From Ceratopteris richardii (Eukaryota > Streptophyta > Polypodiopsida > Polypodiales > Pteridaceae): a stretch of DNA of 64,000 nucleotides. The notes under the pieces were generated by a model, which made no database searches, was not told the origin of the DNA, and worked only from the letters and a program-made list of their open reading frames with translations. The stretch is taken from contig CM035406.1 of assembly GCA_020310875.1 (NCBI GenBank), positions 85,564,664 to 85,628,663 of the forward strand. Reading direction: 5' to 3'. This document shows, in pieces, positions 1 through 10,577 of this stretch; the stretch's first letter is position 1; each line of letters begins with the position of its first letter. The translations under genes and the position numbers were made by a program.

Positions 1-520
1 CACCGACCCACCCACCGATCCACCCACCCGTGACCTTCCCCTCTCCCTCCCCCGCGACCTCCCCCGCGACCTCCCCCGCGACCTCCCACCGACCCACCCA
101 CCGACCCACCCACCGATCCACCCACCGACCCACCCACCAACCCACCCACCGACCCACCCACCGATCCACCCACCGATCCACCCACCGACCCACCCACCGA
201 CCCACCCACCGACCCACCCACCGACCCTCCCACCGACCCACCCACCGATCCACCCACCGATCCACCCATCGGCCCACCCACCGATCCACCCACCCGCGAC
301 CTTCCCCTCTCCCTCCCCCGCGACCTCCCCCACGACCTCCCCCCGCGACCTCCCCCTGCGACCTCCCACCGATCCACCCACCGATCCTCCCACCGATCCA
401 CCCACCGACCCACCCACCGACCCACCCACCGACCCACCCGCCGACCCACCCGCCGACCCACCCACCGACCCACCCACTGACCCACCCATCGACCCACCCA
501 CCGACCCAGCCACCGACCCC
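1..520. repeat. 12-bp minisatellite in the 5' LTR (unit GAYCCACCCACC)
   Basis: Degenerate tandem 12-mers, interrupted twice (about 30-90 and 290-370) by a CT/CG-rich spacer of repeated CCCGCGACCTC-like units. The minus strand reads runs of GGGTGGGT, suited to G-quadruplex formation. The open frames across it (Thr-His-Arg-Pro type) are a by-product of a 12-nt period and are not called as genes. Confidence 0.92.
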
Positions 521-1162
521 TCAAATCCCACATATTTCCACGACCTTACATAAGGCTCTCATATAGTTTGGATGGACATTTGGAGGATCATTTCTCAACC
601 AAACCCTATAGTATTATATATCGTTGAAAAGCTCTCGACGAGTACTTTCCAATGGTGAAACAATAACTTTGAAATATTGGATCAAATTTTGACTACACCC
701 CAAAAACCCCCACAACTCCCCATAACTCACTCCTATTCCTACCCAACCCACAAACCCCACAAACCCCATACAACTCCACAACCCTCCACAACCCTCCAAA
801 AACCCTGTACTCTCTCTCAAACTCCCCACAACTCACCTCCCACACCGCTCACTTAATATAAAGGATCAAAAGCTACTACAAAAATTAGGTGAAGGATGTG
901 CTTCTCAGGGACATTCAAATATCACGGACGGCACAAAATGAGGATCTCAGCTTGCATCCAAAAGTGACAGTAAAGGTGTAAGTGGTAAAAGTAAAAGTGG
1001 TGAAATGAGGGTTGCCGCCAACCATTCATGACAACTGCCTATTTTGAGGATCCAATTCAAATCAAGTGGAATATTTGATCTACCCCTCCAATCTTGGCAA
1101 TCAAGCGACGCGTGATCAGTGGACGTGAGGAATCGGCAAGGCCGTCTTGGCCTATTGGGGCC

Positions 1163-1169
1163 TATAAAA
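1163..1169 (+). promoter_or_regulatory. TATA-like box in the 5' LTR
   Basis: TATAAAA following a GGCC-rich segment, the usual kind of LTR promoter. The same element is at 8251 in the other LTR. Transcription start not determinable here. Confidence 0.4.
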
Positions 1170-1779
1170 ACAATGGATTTATGCTCATTTGGGGGTACAA
1201 TTTCTTTTAGAGATACAGTGGTTCGTACGTACGTGCAGAAGTCCTCTCTTGCCCTTGGTGGTTTCGAGCCTATTGTAGGAGCTACTCTGTAGTGTGGATA
1301 CAGAGGGTAGGCTTCTCAGTGCAGGGCTATGAGCACTATAGTTTAAGAGAGGGGCTTGGATTCTTTTCTTTTCTGTGAGTCAGTGTTGTTGTTAAGCTCT
1401 ATTCTCTTGAGAAATCCTTTACCATTTGTATTGTTCGGAGTTAGACTGCATATAATTGGCCCCTTAAGCTCATGGGAAGACTCTCTTGCATTGAGGTTTT
1501 ATACTTTTAGAGTGGCATGTTAGCCCTGAGCTTGCACTTTTTGAGCATCACTCTGCCCAACCTTGTAATCATCTGATTCAAATCAAGAAATATGTGGTCT
1601 TCTGTGGTCATTTGTCGATTAATATTTCTAGAGTATGTACAACCCTTCTGTCTGCTCACAGAAATGTTAAAAGGTATACTTTCCTAAAGCGAACCCCCCT
1701 TGAGTAGGCGACGTACTGGATGAGTTAATCTTTGTTCTCTACTTTTGATAAAAGTGGATACCCCAGTACCTCCTCTACA

Positions 1780-1800
1780 GTTTGGCACGCCCGGTGGGAC
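1780..1800 (+). other. Putative primer-binding site
   Basis: TTTGGCACGCCCGGTGGGAC begins one or two bases after the LTR end, where a minus-strand primer tRNA would pair in an LTR retrotransposon. The matching tRNA was not assigned. Confidence 0.6.
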
Positions 1801-1853
1801 CTTTGCATTTCTGTGAGAGGTATTTTTGCCCTATTACATTGGCAAGTAGGTAC

Positions 1854-2915
1854 ATGACCCATACACGAGCAGATAAGGAGTCTCTTCGTGTTCGGAGGAG
1901 CCTTAACAAGTTAGCAATAACCACGGCTAGTGAGTCTACCTCCCCTCTGCCCTCCCTAAATTTATCTATTGATTTGGGTGCGACACCATTGTCAAAAGAG
2001 AGGTATAGGAGAACTCTAGACTTCTCCTCAGATACGTCCAAAGAAACACCAGTACAAATGGAGGACCTCTCTCATTTGCTCTCCAGATTAAACATCAAAT
2101 TCCCTACCTTCAAGGGACAAGCTTATGAGGATGCTGATGATCATGTGAGGAGATTCATCTCTTTATGTCGTGGACGAGGTCTACAAAATAGAGAGGATGC
2201 AATGTTGGCGCTCTTTCCATCCACATTGGAGGGTCTTGCAGATAAATGGTATAGTCAATATGCAGATGGTCATTTCACTACATTGGAGGCTTTGAAGGCG
2301 GCGTTCTCACAGACATTCCGACCAAGTGATTCCTCGGAAAGAGCTCTAGATCAGCTAGAGAATTTGAAGCTAAGACCAGGTGAATCCTTTCATGAACTTC
2401 ACACTAGAACAAAAGCACTTGTTGCACGTCTGCCACATGCTCCAGGTGACTTTTTGGTTAAAAAGTGGATAGAAAAGGCTCTGCCCAGGTCATCTCAGCA
2501 GAAGCTTCGTGAATCTCTTAGATTGGATGCGACCCTCAATGATTTTGTTGCAGCAGCATCACGCATTGAAGAAGCAAGGCAACATTTTGAAGGGGATACA
2601 CAACAAAAGTATGCTGCAGATCTGGATCCTATTGAGCAACTAAGGAGGGAACTGGAAGCATTGAAGATGCAACAAAATCAACAAGAAGAGAAGGTCTTGC
2701 CACCACTGCGTCGCACTGATGATGAAGTAGCTCAACTTCGCCGAGAGTTAGAAGATTTGAGGACTACTCAGGATATAAGGAGACAAATTTGGTGTACAAT
2801 CTGTAACAACAATGGACATTCCAATGCTAATTGTCCTATTAAGGTAAGCTGTCAAATTTGTGGAAAAGATGGTCATGAAGCCAGAGATTGCTACTACCTC
2901 AAAGGTACACAGTAG
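1854..2915 (+). pseudogene. gag, N-terminal part, of the gypsy element
   Basis: Capsid/nucleocapsid precursor that would package the element RNA in cytoplasmic particles. The first ATG after the primer-binding-like site (1854) opens a 353-codon frame. A retrotransposon gag capsid core lies at about 2090-2480 (conserved Trp in a DKWYSQY segment, then a Phe-rich helix region). A coiled-coil-like, Glu/Gln-rich stretch follows at 2620-2770. The first two CCHC-type knuckles are at about 2794-2900. The frame ends at TAG 2913-2915, in the middle of the knuckle array, and the same frame continues afterwards without shift. The stop is therefore a nonsense mutation or, less likely, a readthrough codon. 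Confidence 0.87.
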
Positions 2916-5042
2916 AGAGCTAACCCTCAAAATTTGGAATCATATTATGCTAGTACTTCAAATACATCTAATAGACAGGAGAATCAGCCTGCAAAGCCTA
3001 GATATAATAGACCTTTGATGTGCTATCGTTGTGGTGAGTACGGCCACATGCAAAATAGGTGTTCCCTCCCAGAAGATGCACCTCCTTGTCAACATTGTCC
3101 AGAGGCCAAGGATCATTATACCAAAGATTGCCCAAGGGGTGGTCCTGCTCCAATCCACATGATTGCAGTCTCTCCACATGAAGAAGAGAAAACCACTCAA
3201 TCTTATGCTGTTTCATCCTCTACAATGCCCATGATGACTAGAGCTAGACAAGTAGCAGCAATCCATAGGGAGGAGCAACAAGGATTTCATAAGGAGGAAC
3301 AACAAGGATTTCAGGATAAAAAGGAAGAAAAGGAGTCTGGATGGAAGGACGAAGCAGAAATTGAAGGAGCTTATAATAAGATGACTACTTCTCTAAAGCG
3401 CCAACCAACAAGTCTGCAAGAAAACACTCAGGAGGCAAACATTGAACAGATCTTGAAAGGTATTCATCACAAGGTTAGTCTATATGAACTTATAAGGATG
3501 GATTCAAAAATAAGAAGTGACTTACTAAAGATTATACACTCTCCTCACTTGGTCCAATCACCTAGTATAGATGGTTTCATGGTTGATTTTCCCCCTGCAC
3601 CCTTAGCAGACTACCAAAGCTCAAGATTATCTGTTTGTATAAAGGATGAAACTCTCACAGGTGTGATCATAGATGGAGGCTCTGGTATCAATTTGATGCC
3701 AGATTTCACAATGAAGAAACTGAATTTGAACCCCACCAAAATGGCACCATTTACAGTTACACTAGCAGATCAACATCGGGTTGCGCCTCTTGGCATTATT
3801 GCAAAGGTATGGATGATAGTACAGGGTTGCCACTTTGTGTTGGATTTTGTTGTTATTGCACTTCCACAGGAGACTTCTTACCCTTTACTCCTGGGGAGAC
3901 CTTGGCTGAGACAAGCAAAAGCTTTGCAAGATTGGGGGAAAAACAAACTATGGATTTCAACAAGCACCAATAGCCAACTACAATTACATTTGGAAGAGGG
4001 ATTCGACTCAGGAAAAACCACTGGATATACTGTGGATACTCAGGTAATGCTCTCTATACCCCAAGAAGATGATACATTGTTAAATTGGATGATGGGAAGT
4101 GCAGAGTGTTGCACAGTGGAGATCAATAAAATTGAGGAAGAAGTTGCAGATAAGTTAAATGAAGACCACAAGGTATTGGAGAATCAGCAATTGCAGGAAA
4201 ATACTGGCTTTGAGGAGGCAACCAATATAAAAGTATCGGAGGGAGAAGGTTATGAATTTAAGAGCAGAAAAGATCTTCCTTTTGCAGATATACCTCAAGG
4301 ATGGATGGAAGAACATGTTGCAGAATATAAATTAAAATCCACTCCTGCATATAGTGGAGATGATTTCTCAAACAAGACCAGTCCTGAAACATTGGTTCAA
4401 GAAGTAAATTTAGGGAATGAAGAGAACCCTCAAGTAGTCCACTTAGCATCCTGGTTGTGGCATTATCCTCCTTTGCTACAGAAGGTAACTTCTTTGCTTT
4501 TTACTTACAAAAGTGTCTTCGCATGGTCCTACAAAGATCTAACAGGGATACCAGAAGAGCTTGGGTTACATCGGATACCCTTAGTTGAGGGAGCCGCGCC
4601 AGTAAGAAGTAGAACATATCGACTCAATCCGAAATATGCAGAGGCTGTAAAAGCAAAAATTACAAAGCTAGAAGAAGCTGGTATAATTGTTCCAGTAGAA
4701 CATTCGAGGTGGCTTTCTTCCATGGTTATTGTACCCAAGAAAAATAGTGGAAAAATAAGAGTATGTGTTGATTTTCGTGCTTTGAATAAAGTGACTGTTC
4801 AAGATGGATTTCCTCAGCCCTTCACAGAGCAAGTACTTGAGGAAGTAGCTCGTCACACTTTGTATAGTTTCTTGGATGGTTTTAGTGGCTACAATCAGAT
4901 AGTGATCCATCCTGATGATAGGGACAAAACAGCCTTTGTCACTCCCTGGGGCACTTATGTCTATACTCGCATGGCTTTTGGTTTGAAGAATGCGCCAGCT
5001 TCATTTAATAGAACGATGTATTTGATATTGGGAAAATGGTGA
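2916..5042 (+). pseudogene. gag C-terminus, protease and reverse transcriptase of the gypsy element
   Basis: Continues the gag frame after the TAG. Two more CCHC-like knuckles lie at about 3019-3135 (CYRCGEYGHMQNRC is canonical). An aspartic protease core has DGGSG at about 3673-3690 and its C-terminal partner LLLGRPWL at 3888-3906. Reverse transcriptase starts near 4560; recognisable blocks are VCVDFRALNK (4762-4791), the palm aspartate region FLDGFSGYNQ (4870-4899) and RMAFGLKNAPASF (4969-5007). TGA at 5040-5042 interrupts the frame just before the FLDD catalytic block, which follows in frame. The region would make cDNA from the element RNA. Confidence 0.92.
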
Positions 5043-5846
5043 ATAACCTTTTTACGCATTTTCCTGGATGACTTTTCAGTATTTTCAGGTACAGATAGAA
5101 GGGCAGCAGTTCAAGATTTCCATGACCATTTGGAAAATCTAAAAGAAATTTTTGAGCAATGTCTCAAAACAGGTTTGAAATTGAATCCTGATAAATGTCA
5201 CTTTTTGGTCACTAAGGGCACTCTTCTTGGTCACATAGTATCCGCTGAAGGCATAACTATTGACCCTGCAAAGGTTATAGCTATTCTTTCCATTCCAATT
5301 CCACAAAGCCCAAAGGAAGTGCAAAGTTTCTTGGGCTATGCAGGGTATCACAGAAGATTCATTAGGATGTATTCAGAAATTGCTAAACCCTTGTCAAGGC
5401 TTACCAGTAAAAAGATCCCTTTCTCATGGAGTGCTGAAGCTGACAAAGCATTTTGTGAACTAAAGTTGAGGCTACGTACTGCTCCACTTTTAACTGTTCC
5501 TAATTGGTCATTGGAATTTCATGTGCATACAGATGCTAGTCTTCATGTTGTTGGTGCAGTTCTAGCTCAACCATCATCACATAAGGTTGATAGACCTATC
5601 TCCTATGCCAGCAGACTACTCAACCAAGCTGAAAGGAATTACAGTACGACAGAAAGAGAAGGTTTGGCTATCGTATTTGCTCTTCAGAAGTGGATAGAGG
5701 CTAAATGGATAGAGGCTAAAGCTACTGTGGACTGCACGGCTTTAACAGTAGCCAAATTCTTGTATAAACGTATTTTCTCAAGATTTGGTTGCCCACTGGA
5801 AATTACTAGTGATAGGGGCACACATTTTGTAAATCAATTGCTCTAG
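5043..5846 (+). pseudogene. RT C-terminus, truncated RNase H fused to integrase core
   Basis: The reverse transcriptase catalytic block FLDDFSVFS is at about 5061-5087, then the connection, then RNase H starting at about 5500 (HTDASLHVVGAVLAQ) with its Glu block (TTEREGLAIVFAL, about 5647-5685). At about 5690-5720 the frame jumps to an integrase core segment (WIEAKATVDCTALTVAKF) with a short tandem duplication of GGATAGAGGCTAA at the joint. The second half of RNase H and the integrase zinc domain are gone. Integrase second Asp is in TSDRGTHF (about 5807-5830). The frame stops at TAG 5844-5846. Confidence 0.88.
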
Positions 5847-6442
5847 TTTATATTTGATAGGTACAAAGTTTTCCATAAAAAATCTTGTGCCTACTACCCC
5901 AGGGCAAATGGCCAAGCAGAGAGTTCCAATAAGATTTTGATTGACTGCTTCGCAAATTATCTTTTGATCATCAAAGCTCCTGGCCGCTAGCACTCATCGG
6001 TGCAATTTGGGCTTTCAGAACCACGAAGAGGGGAACCACAGGCGAGACTCCATTTCGTTTAGTTTATGGGAAAGAGGCATTGGCACCGTTCGAATTCATT
6101 ATCAAAAAGGAAATGGGAACCAAAACCATTGGAATTGAACCTCCCATTGAGAGATTGGTGGCATTAGAAGAATACAGAGAAGGAGAAATGCAAAAACTTC
6201 AGGTAACACAAGAAGAGCGCAAAAGACTGCATGACAGGTATCTGAGGTCCAATGAAGTACAGGAAGGATCCATGGTTTTAGTGCATCAGGTCCCAACAAT
6301 TCCAACCAAACTGGCATCCAAATGGATAGGACCTTACACAATGGTAAAGGTATTACCTCATGGAGCAGTACATATAGAGGATTTGCAGGGTAAGAGGATA
6401 CCCCTGGTCAATATTTCCAGGGTGAAGAAGTACCTGAATTAA
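5847..6442 (+). pseudogene. Integrase C-terminal half of the gypsy element
   Basis: Continues in the previous frame with the integrase Glu block (ANGQAESSNK, about 5905-5935). A frameshift near 5985-5995 follows, then a frame ending at TAA 6440-6442. The tail has the plant gypsy GETPFRLVYG block (about 6038-6070), a charged helix and a beta-rich DNA-binding-like end (KWIGPYTMVKVL, about 6319-6354). No chromodomain follows. The polyprotein ends about 210 bp before the 3' LTR. Confidence 0.8.
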
Positions 6443-6640
6443 GGTAAATTGGAAGCATATCATTCACTGTACCTACTATATTTCATTTGGTGATTGTAGT
6501 TATTATTAAAAAAAAAAAGGTTAAAAAATATATATATTTCTCCAGGGTGAAGGATTATCTGAGTCAAGTCAAGAAAGAAGAACTTCCTTCACTATCTTGT
6601 TTTTGGCTTCCGGAATTGCACCGGGACGGTGCAAAGACTT

Positions 6641-6650
6641 GATGTGGGGG
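6641..6650 (+). other. Polypurine tract
   Basis: GATGTGGGGG lies two bases before the TG start of the 3' LTR, the usual priming site for plus-strand synthesis. Confidence 0.65.
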
Positions 6651-6784
6651 TCTGTATCGCGGCATTTCGTCCCCTCCTTTTTTTCCCCACCACCCCTCGG
6701 CCCCACCATCACCCCGACCCCCTCCGTCCCCTCCTCTTTCCCCCATCACCCCGACCCTCTCCAACTCCATCGTCCCCTCTTCTT

Positions 6785-6887
6785 CCACCACCACCACCAC
6801 CACCATCACCACCACCACTACCACCACCACCACTCCACCACCACCACCACCACCACCACCACCACCACTCCACCACCACCACCACCT
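6785..6887. repeat. (CCA)n microsatellite in the 3' LTR
   Basis: Nearly pure CCA/CAC triplets with a few interruptions. The 5' LTR equivalent would lie before the window. Long His-, Thr- or Val-rich frames across it are artefacts. Confidence 0.9.
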
Positions 6888-6899
6888 CCCTCCCTCGCG

Positions 6900-7600
6900 A
6901 CCTCCCACCGATCCACCCACCCCACCCACCGATCCACCCACCGACCCACCCACCGACCCACCCATCGACCCACCCACCGACCCACCTACCGACCCACCCA
7001 CTGATCCTCCCACCGACCCACCCACTGACCCACCCACCGATCCACCCACCGACCCACCCACCGACCCACCCACCAACCCACCCACCGACCCTCCCACCGA
7101 CCCACCCACCGACCACCCACCGACCCACCCACCAATCCACCCACCGACCCACCCACCGATCCCACCACCCATGACCTTCCCCTCTCCCTCCCCCGCGACC
7201 TCCCCCGCGACCTCCCCCGCGACCTCCCACCGACCCACCCACCGACCCACCCACCGACACACCCACCGATCCTCCCACCGACCCACCCACCGACCCACCC
7301 ACCGACCCACCCACCGACCCACCCACCGACCTACCACCGACCCTCCCACCGACCCACCCACCAATCCACCCACCGATCCACCCACCGACCCACCCACCAA
7401 TCCACCCACCCGCGACCTTCCCCTCTCCCTCCCCCGCGACCTCCCCCGCGACCTCCCCCTGCGACCTCCCACCGACCCACCCACCGATCCACCCACCGAT
7501 CCTCCCACCGATCCACCCATCGACCCACCCACTGACCCACCCACCGACCCACCCACCGACCCACCCGCCGACCCAACCACCGACCCACCCACCGACCCCT
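6900..7600. repeat. 12-bp minisatellite in the 3' LTR
   Basis: Same GAYCCACCCACC-type units as at 1-520, with the same CT/CG-rich spacers at about 7180-7230 and 7410-7470. The copy number and order of variants differ from the 5' LTR. Confidence 0.92.
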
Positions 7601-8250
7601 CAAATCCCACATTTTTCCACGACCTTACATAAGGCTCTCATATAGTTTGGATGGACATTTGGAGGATCATTTCTCAACCAAACCCTATAGTATTATATAT
7701 CGTTGGAAAGCTCTCGACGAGTACTTTCCAATGGTGAAACAATAACTTTGAAATATTGGATCAAATTTTTACTACACCCCAAAAACCCCCACAACTCCCC
7801 ATAACTCACTCCTATTCCTACCCAACCCACAAACCCCACAAACCCCACAAACCCCATACAACTCCACAACCCTCCACAACCCTCCAAAAACCCTGTACTC
7901 TCTCTCAAACTCCCCACAACTCACCTCCCACACCGCTCACTTAATATAAAGGATCAAAAGGTACTACAAAAATTAGGTGAAGGATGTGCTTCTCAGGGAC
8001 ATTCAAATATCACGAACGGCACAAAATGAGGATCTTAGCTTGCATCCAAAAGTGACAGTAAAGGTGTAAGTGGTAAAAGTAAAAGTGGTGAAATGAGTGT
8101 TGCCGCCAACCATTCATGACGACTGCCTATTTTGAGGATCCAATTCAAATCAAGTGGAATATTTGATCTACCCCTCCAATCTTGGCAATCAAGCGACGCG
8201 TGATCAGTGGACGTGAGGAATCGGCAAGGCCCTCTTGGCCTATTGGGGCC

Positions 8251-8257
8251 TATAAAA
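8251..8257 (+). promoter_or_regulatory. TATA-like box in the 3' LTR
   Basis: TATAAAA at the position equivalent to 1163 in the 5' LTR. Confidence 0.38.
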
Positions 8258-8866
8258 ACAATGGATTTGTGCTCATTTGGGGGTACAATTTTTTTTAGAG
8301 ATACAGTGGTTCGTACGTACGTGCAGAAGTCCTCTCTTGCCCTTGGTGGTTTCAAGCCTATTCTAGGAGCTACTCTGTAGTGTGGATACAGAGGGTAGGC
8401 TTCTCAGTGGAGGGCTATGAGCACTATAGTGTAAGAGAGCGGCTTGGATTCTTTTCTTTTTTGTGAGTCAGTGTTGTTGTTAAGCTCTATTCTCTTGAGA
8501 TTCCTTTACCATTTGTATTGTTCTGAGTTAGACTGCATATAATTGGCCCCTTAAGCTGATGGGAAGACTCTCTTGCATTGAGGTTTTATACTTTTAGAGT
8601 GGCATGTTAGCCCTCAGCTTGCACTTTTTGAGCATCACTCTGCCCAACCTTGTAATCATCTGATTCAAATCAAGAAATATATGGTCTTCTGTGGTCATTT
8701 GTCGATTAATATTTCTAGAGTATGTACAACCCTTCTGTCTGCTCACAGAAATGTTAAAGGGTATACTTCCCTAAAGAGAACCCCCCTTGAGTAGGCGACG
8801 TACTGGATGAGTTAATCTTTGTTCTCTACTTTTGATAAAAGTGGATACCCCAGTACCTCCTCTACA

Positions 8867-8871
8867 ATAAG
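8867..8871. other. Candidate target-site duplication of the gypsy insertion
   Basis: The 3' LTR end abuts ATAAG. In other copies of the host copia repeat the intact context is AACATAAGGATTTG, so ATAAG is the expected 5-bp duplicated target. The partner copy would lie upstream of the window and cannot be seen. Confidence 0.45.
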
Positions 8872-9560
8872 GATTTCAATTTGATGGCTCTACGTCTTGC
8901 TCCAAATACCCTACTTGCTGAGTCAATACGGAAGGTAGTGCAATAGATCTAGGAACACTTAAGCCTCTCGTATAAAGATTTGGAGATACATATTCATTAG
9001 GATATTCCTCTAGAGAAGTTGAAGGAAGTGATGCTTGTTGATAGTTCCAATATATTCAATCACCTCTTCAAACATTTGAAGCATTTTTTTTTTATGAGTT
9101 ATAGGTGTTAACAATCATGTCTCCATGTTCCTCTTGAAGTGGGTGTCCTAATGTGGATCATGGTTGTGGCTTCTCCTTAGCTTTGGGTTTCACTCGAGTC
9201 CTCTCATCTATTCAAATGCATTTCCTTATGGATTCTGCCATTGAATCAAGCTTCATGCAAAAGATACTTGCTCATAGGTTGGGATTGTCTAGTCTATTGA
9301 GAAACAATGTTGTTTGCTTCTCATTAGAAGGGATTTGACGACTATGTTCCATGCAATGGCTAAATCCTTCGTCTATTTCCCTCATTGCATGAAATGTAGA
9401 ATATCTTTGAGAGTATCATGCTTAATATTAGTGAGCATATATTCATCCGTGAATGCTTGCAAGAGGTCAACAATGGTTCTGAACTTTCTAGTAGTGCAAG
9501 AGATAAGCATTCAATGAAATAATATGAAGGAGTCACGCAATCTGAAAAGAACTCACAAGA
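8867..9560 (-). pseudogene. copia 5' internal region (gag position), interrupted by gypsy
   Basis: Homologous to 12156-12890, 19860-20540, 26691-27480 and 39681-40475. The minus strand carries the start of an 80-85 residue frame best preserved at 27211-27465 and 40206-40460. It lies where gag should be (after the LTR-like part, before integrase in other copies), but I do not recognise a gag or zinc-knuckle motif in it. This copy has stops, and is cut by the gypsy LTR. Confidence 0.5.
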
Positions 9561-10577
9561 AGAAAACAATGGATAAAGAAGTTCACATAGTGGTAGACTT
9601 ACAAGAGGATGAGGAAGACCTAGATGAAATAAAAGCTCCAAGAGTGCCCAAAATAAGGGATGTGAAGTTTCCAACAAAAGTTTGCATCAAGACAAATTAG
9701 TTGCATGGACTAAAAATATGAAGAAACCTTCTATTTTGGGAATCAAAAGTGCTCAATAATTTGCTTAGAGCTCACAACCTGGTATGAATTGACTAGAGAA
9801 CTTTTGCAGAAATCTAATTGGAGTGTATATGTAACTAAGGAAAGTTATTGTGATCAATTTAGCCATACCATACATCAAGAAATGATTGTAACATATCAAG
9901 GTGGGTAAGCCCGATATTTTAGAATCTAGAAGAAGTGCAGAAAAAGTCACCTTTTATGATTCATATCTCAAGTTCAACTAAACCAAATGTGATGAAAACT
10001 TATAAGAAATTAGTAGAAACTTCAGTCTAACTAGCCCACTTTTGTGCATAGCAAATGCTTGAGTAGGCTTAGAGAAATTGATTCCACAAGATCACCATAA
10101 TGACGAAGATGTAGTAAAAAATAGTAGAGAGAGATGTACTTGAAGAAACATATCAAAATGTATATGATAATGAGAACCTGATACAAGGGAAGTGTAGTAG
10201 ACTACTCATACATGTGGTGAGCTCAATGTATGCTCATTGATGTAGTTCAATGTCTCTTAGAACGTCTCTCCTAGGCCACGACTAAAAGCATGTCTATCTA
10301 TACTCATATTTGAGTTCCAATTTTTTTTTTACCGTACCTAAAAGTGATCCTATACTTTATGGATGATTTGAATTGATTCCTCTTATGTCATGAGTCATGG
10401 GTTAAGCTTCCTTAATTCATGAGATTATTTATTCTCTTGGCTTTTATAATTATTCAAAGTAACTATGCCCAAAATGGCTAGCATAGTTTCATAAGTAGTT
10501 CTTTCTTGTGAGGAAATGAAATGATGTGTAGCCCTGAATAAATAGCCAAGCACTTAGGCTTGCTGAGTGTATCAACA
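9561..10577 (-). repeat. copia LTR-like, non-coding sequence (minus strand)
   Basis: On the minus strand a purine tract (GAGGGAGAGC) is followed by TGTTGATACAC starting at 10577, the usual copia PPT/LTR start. The other LTR end could not be fixed, so the LTR may be shorter than given. Matching sequence is at 27481-28532 and 40476-41527. No coding potential seen. Confidence 0.6.

Larger units (their letters stand above)
1..1779 (+). repeat. 5' LTR of the Ty3/gypsy element (partial)
   Basis: Matches about 7090-8866 almost base for base, including the minisatellite, the A/C-rich tract at 690-850 and the TATA region near 1163. The terminus is ...CTCTACA at 1779, directly before the primer-binding-like sequence. 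The beginning lies outside the window. Confidence 0.92.
1..8866 (+). mobile_element. Defective Ty3/gypsy LTR retrotransposon (no chromodomain)
   Basis: Order seen: partial LTR, primer-binding-like site, gag with CCHC knuckles, protease, reverse transcriptase, RNase H, integrase, purine tract, complete LTR. The order PR-RT-RH-IN defines Ty3/gypsy. The protease carries an Asp-Gly-Gly-Ser core and the polyprotein ends after the integrase C-terminus without a chromodomain, which fits the Tat/Athila-like plant lineages (inferred). The LTRs are TG...CA bounded. The 3' LTR is complete; the 5' LTR lacks roughly its first 430 bp because the window starts inside it. The polyprotein has three in-frame stops, one frameshift and an RNase H-integrase deletion, so the element is non-autonomous. 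It sits inside minus-strand copia sequence. Confidence 0.93.
6653..8866 (+). repeat. 3' LTR of the Ty3/gypsy element (complete, about 2.2 kb)
   Basis: Starts TGTATCGCGG after the purine tract and ends CTCTACA. It contains a CCA microsatellite, the 12-bp minisatellite, an A/C-rich tract (7780-7930), a TATA-like box and a T-rich end. It matches the 5' LTR with scattered substitutions and minisatellite indels, so the insertion is not brand-new. Confidence 0.93.

Noticed and set aside
1-520. CRISPR-like array
   Set aside because: Short degenerate tandem units without unique spacers, no cas genes, eukaryotic context.
30-566. Open frame of Thr-His-Arg-Pro repeats
   Set aside because: The 12-nt minisatellite period keeps several frames open on both strands; lies in an LTR; no gene context.
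6564-7632. Long Gly/Val/Trp/Arg-rich and His/Pro-rich frames on both strands
   Set aside because: By-products of CCA and 12-bp repeats in the 3' LTR.
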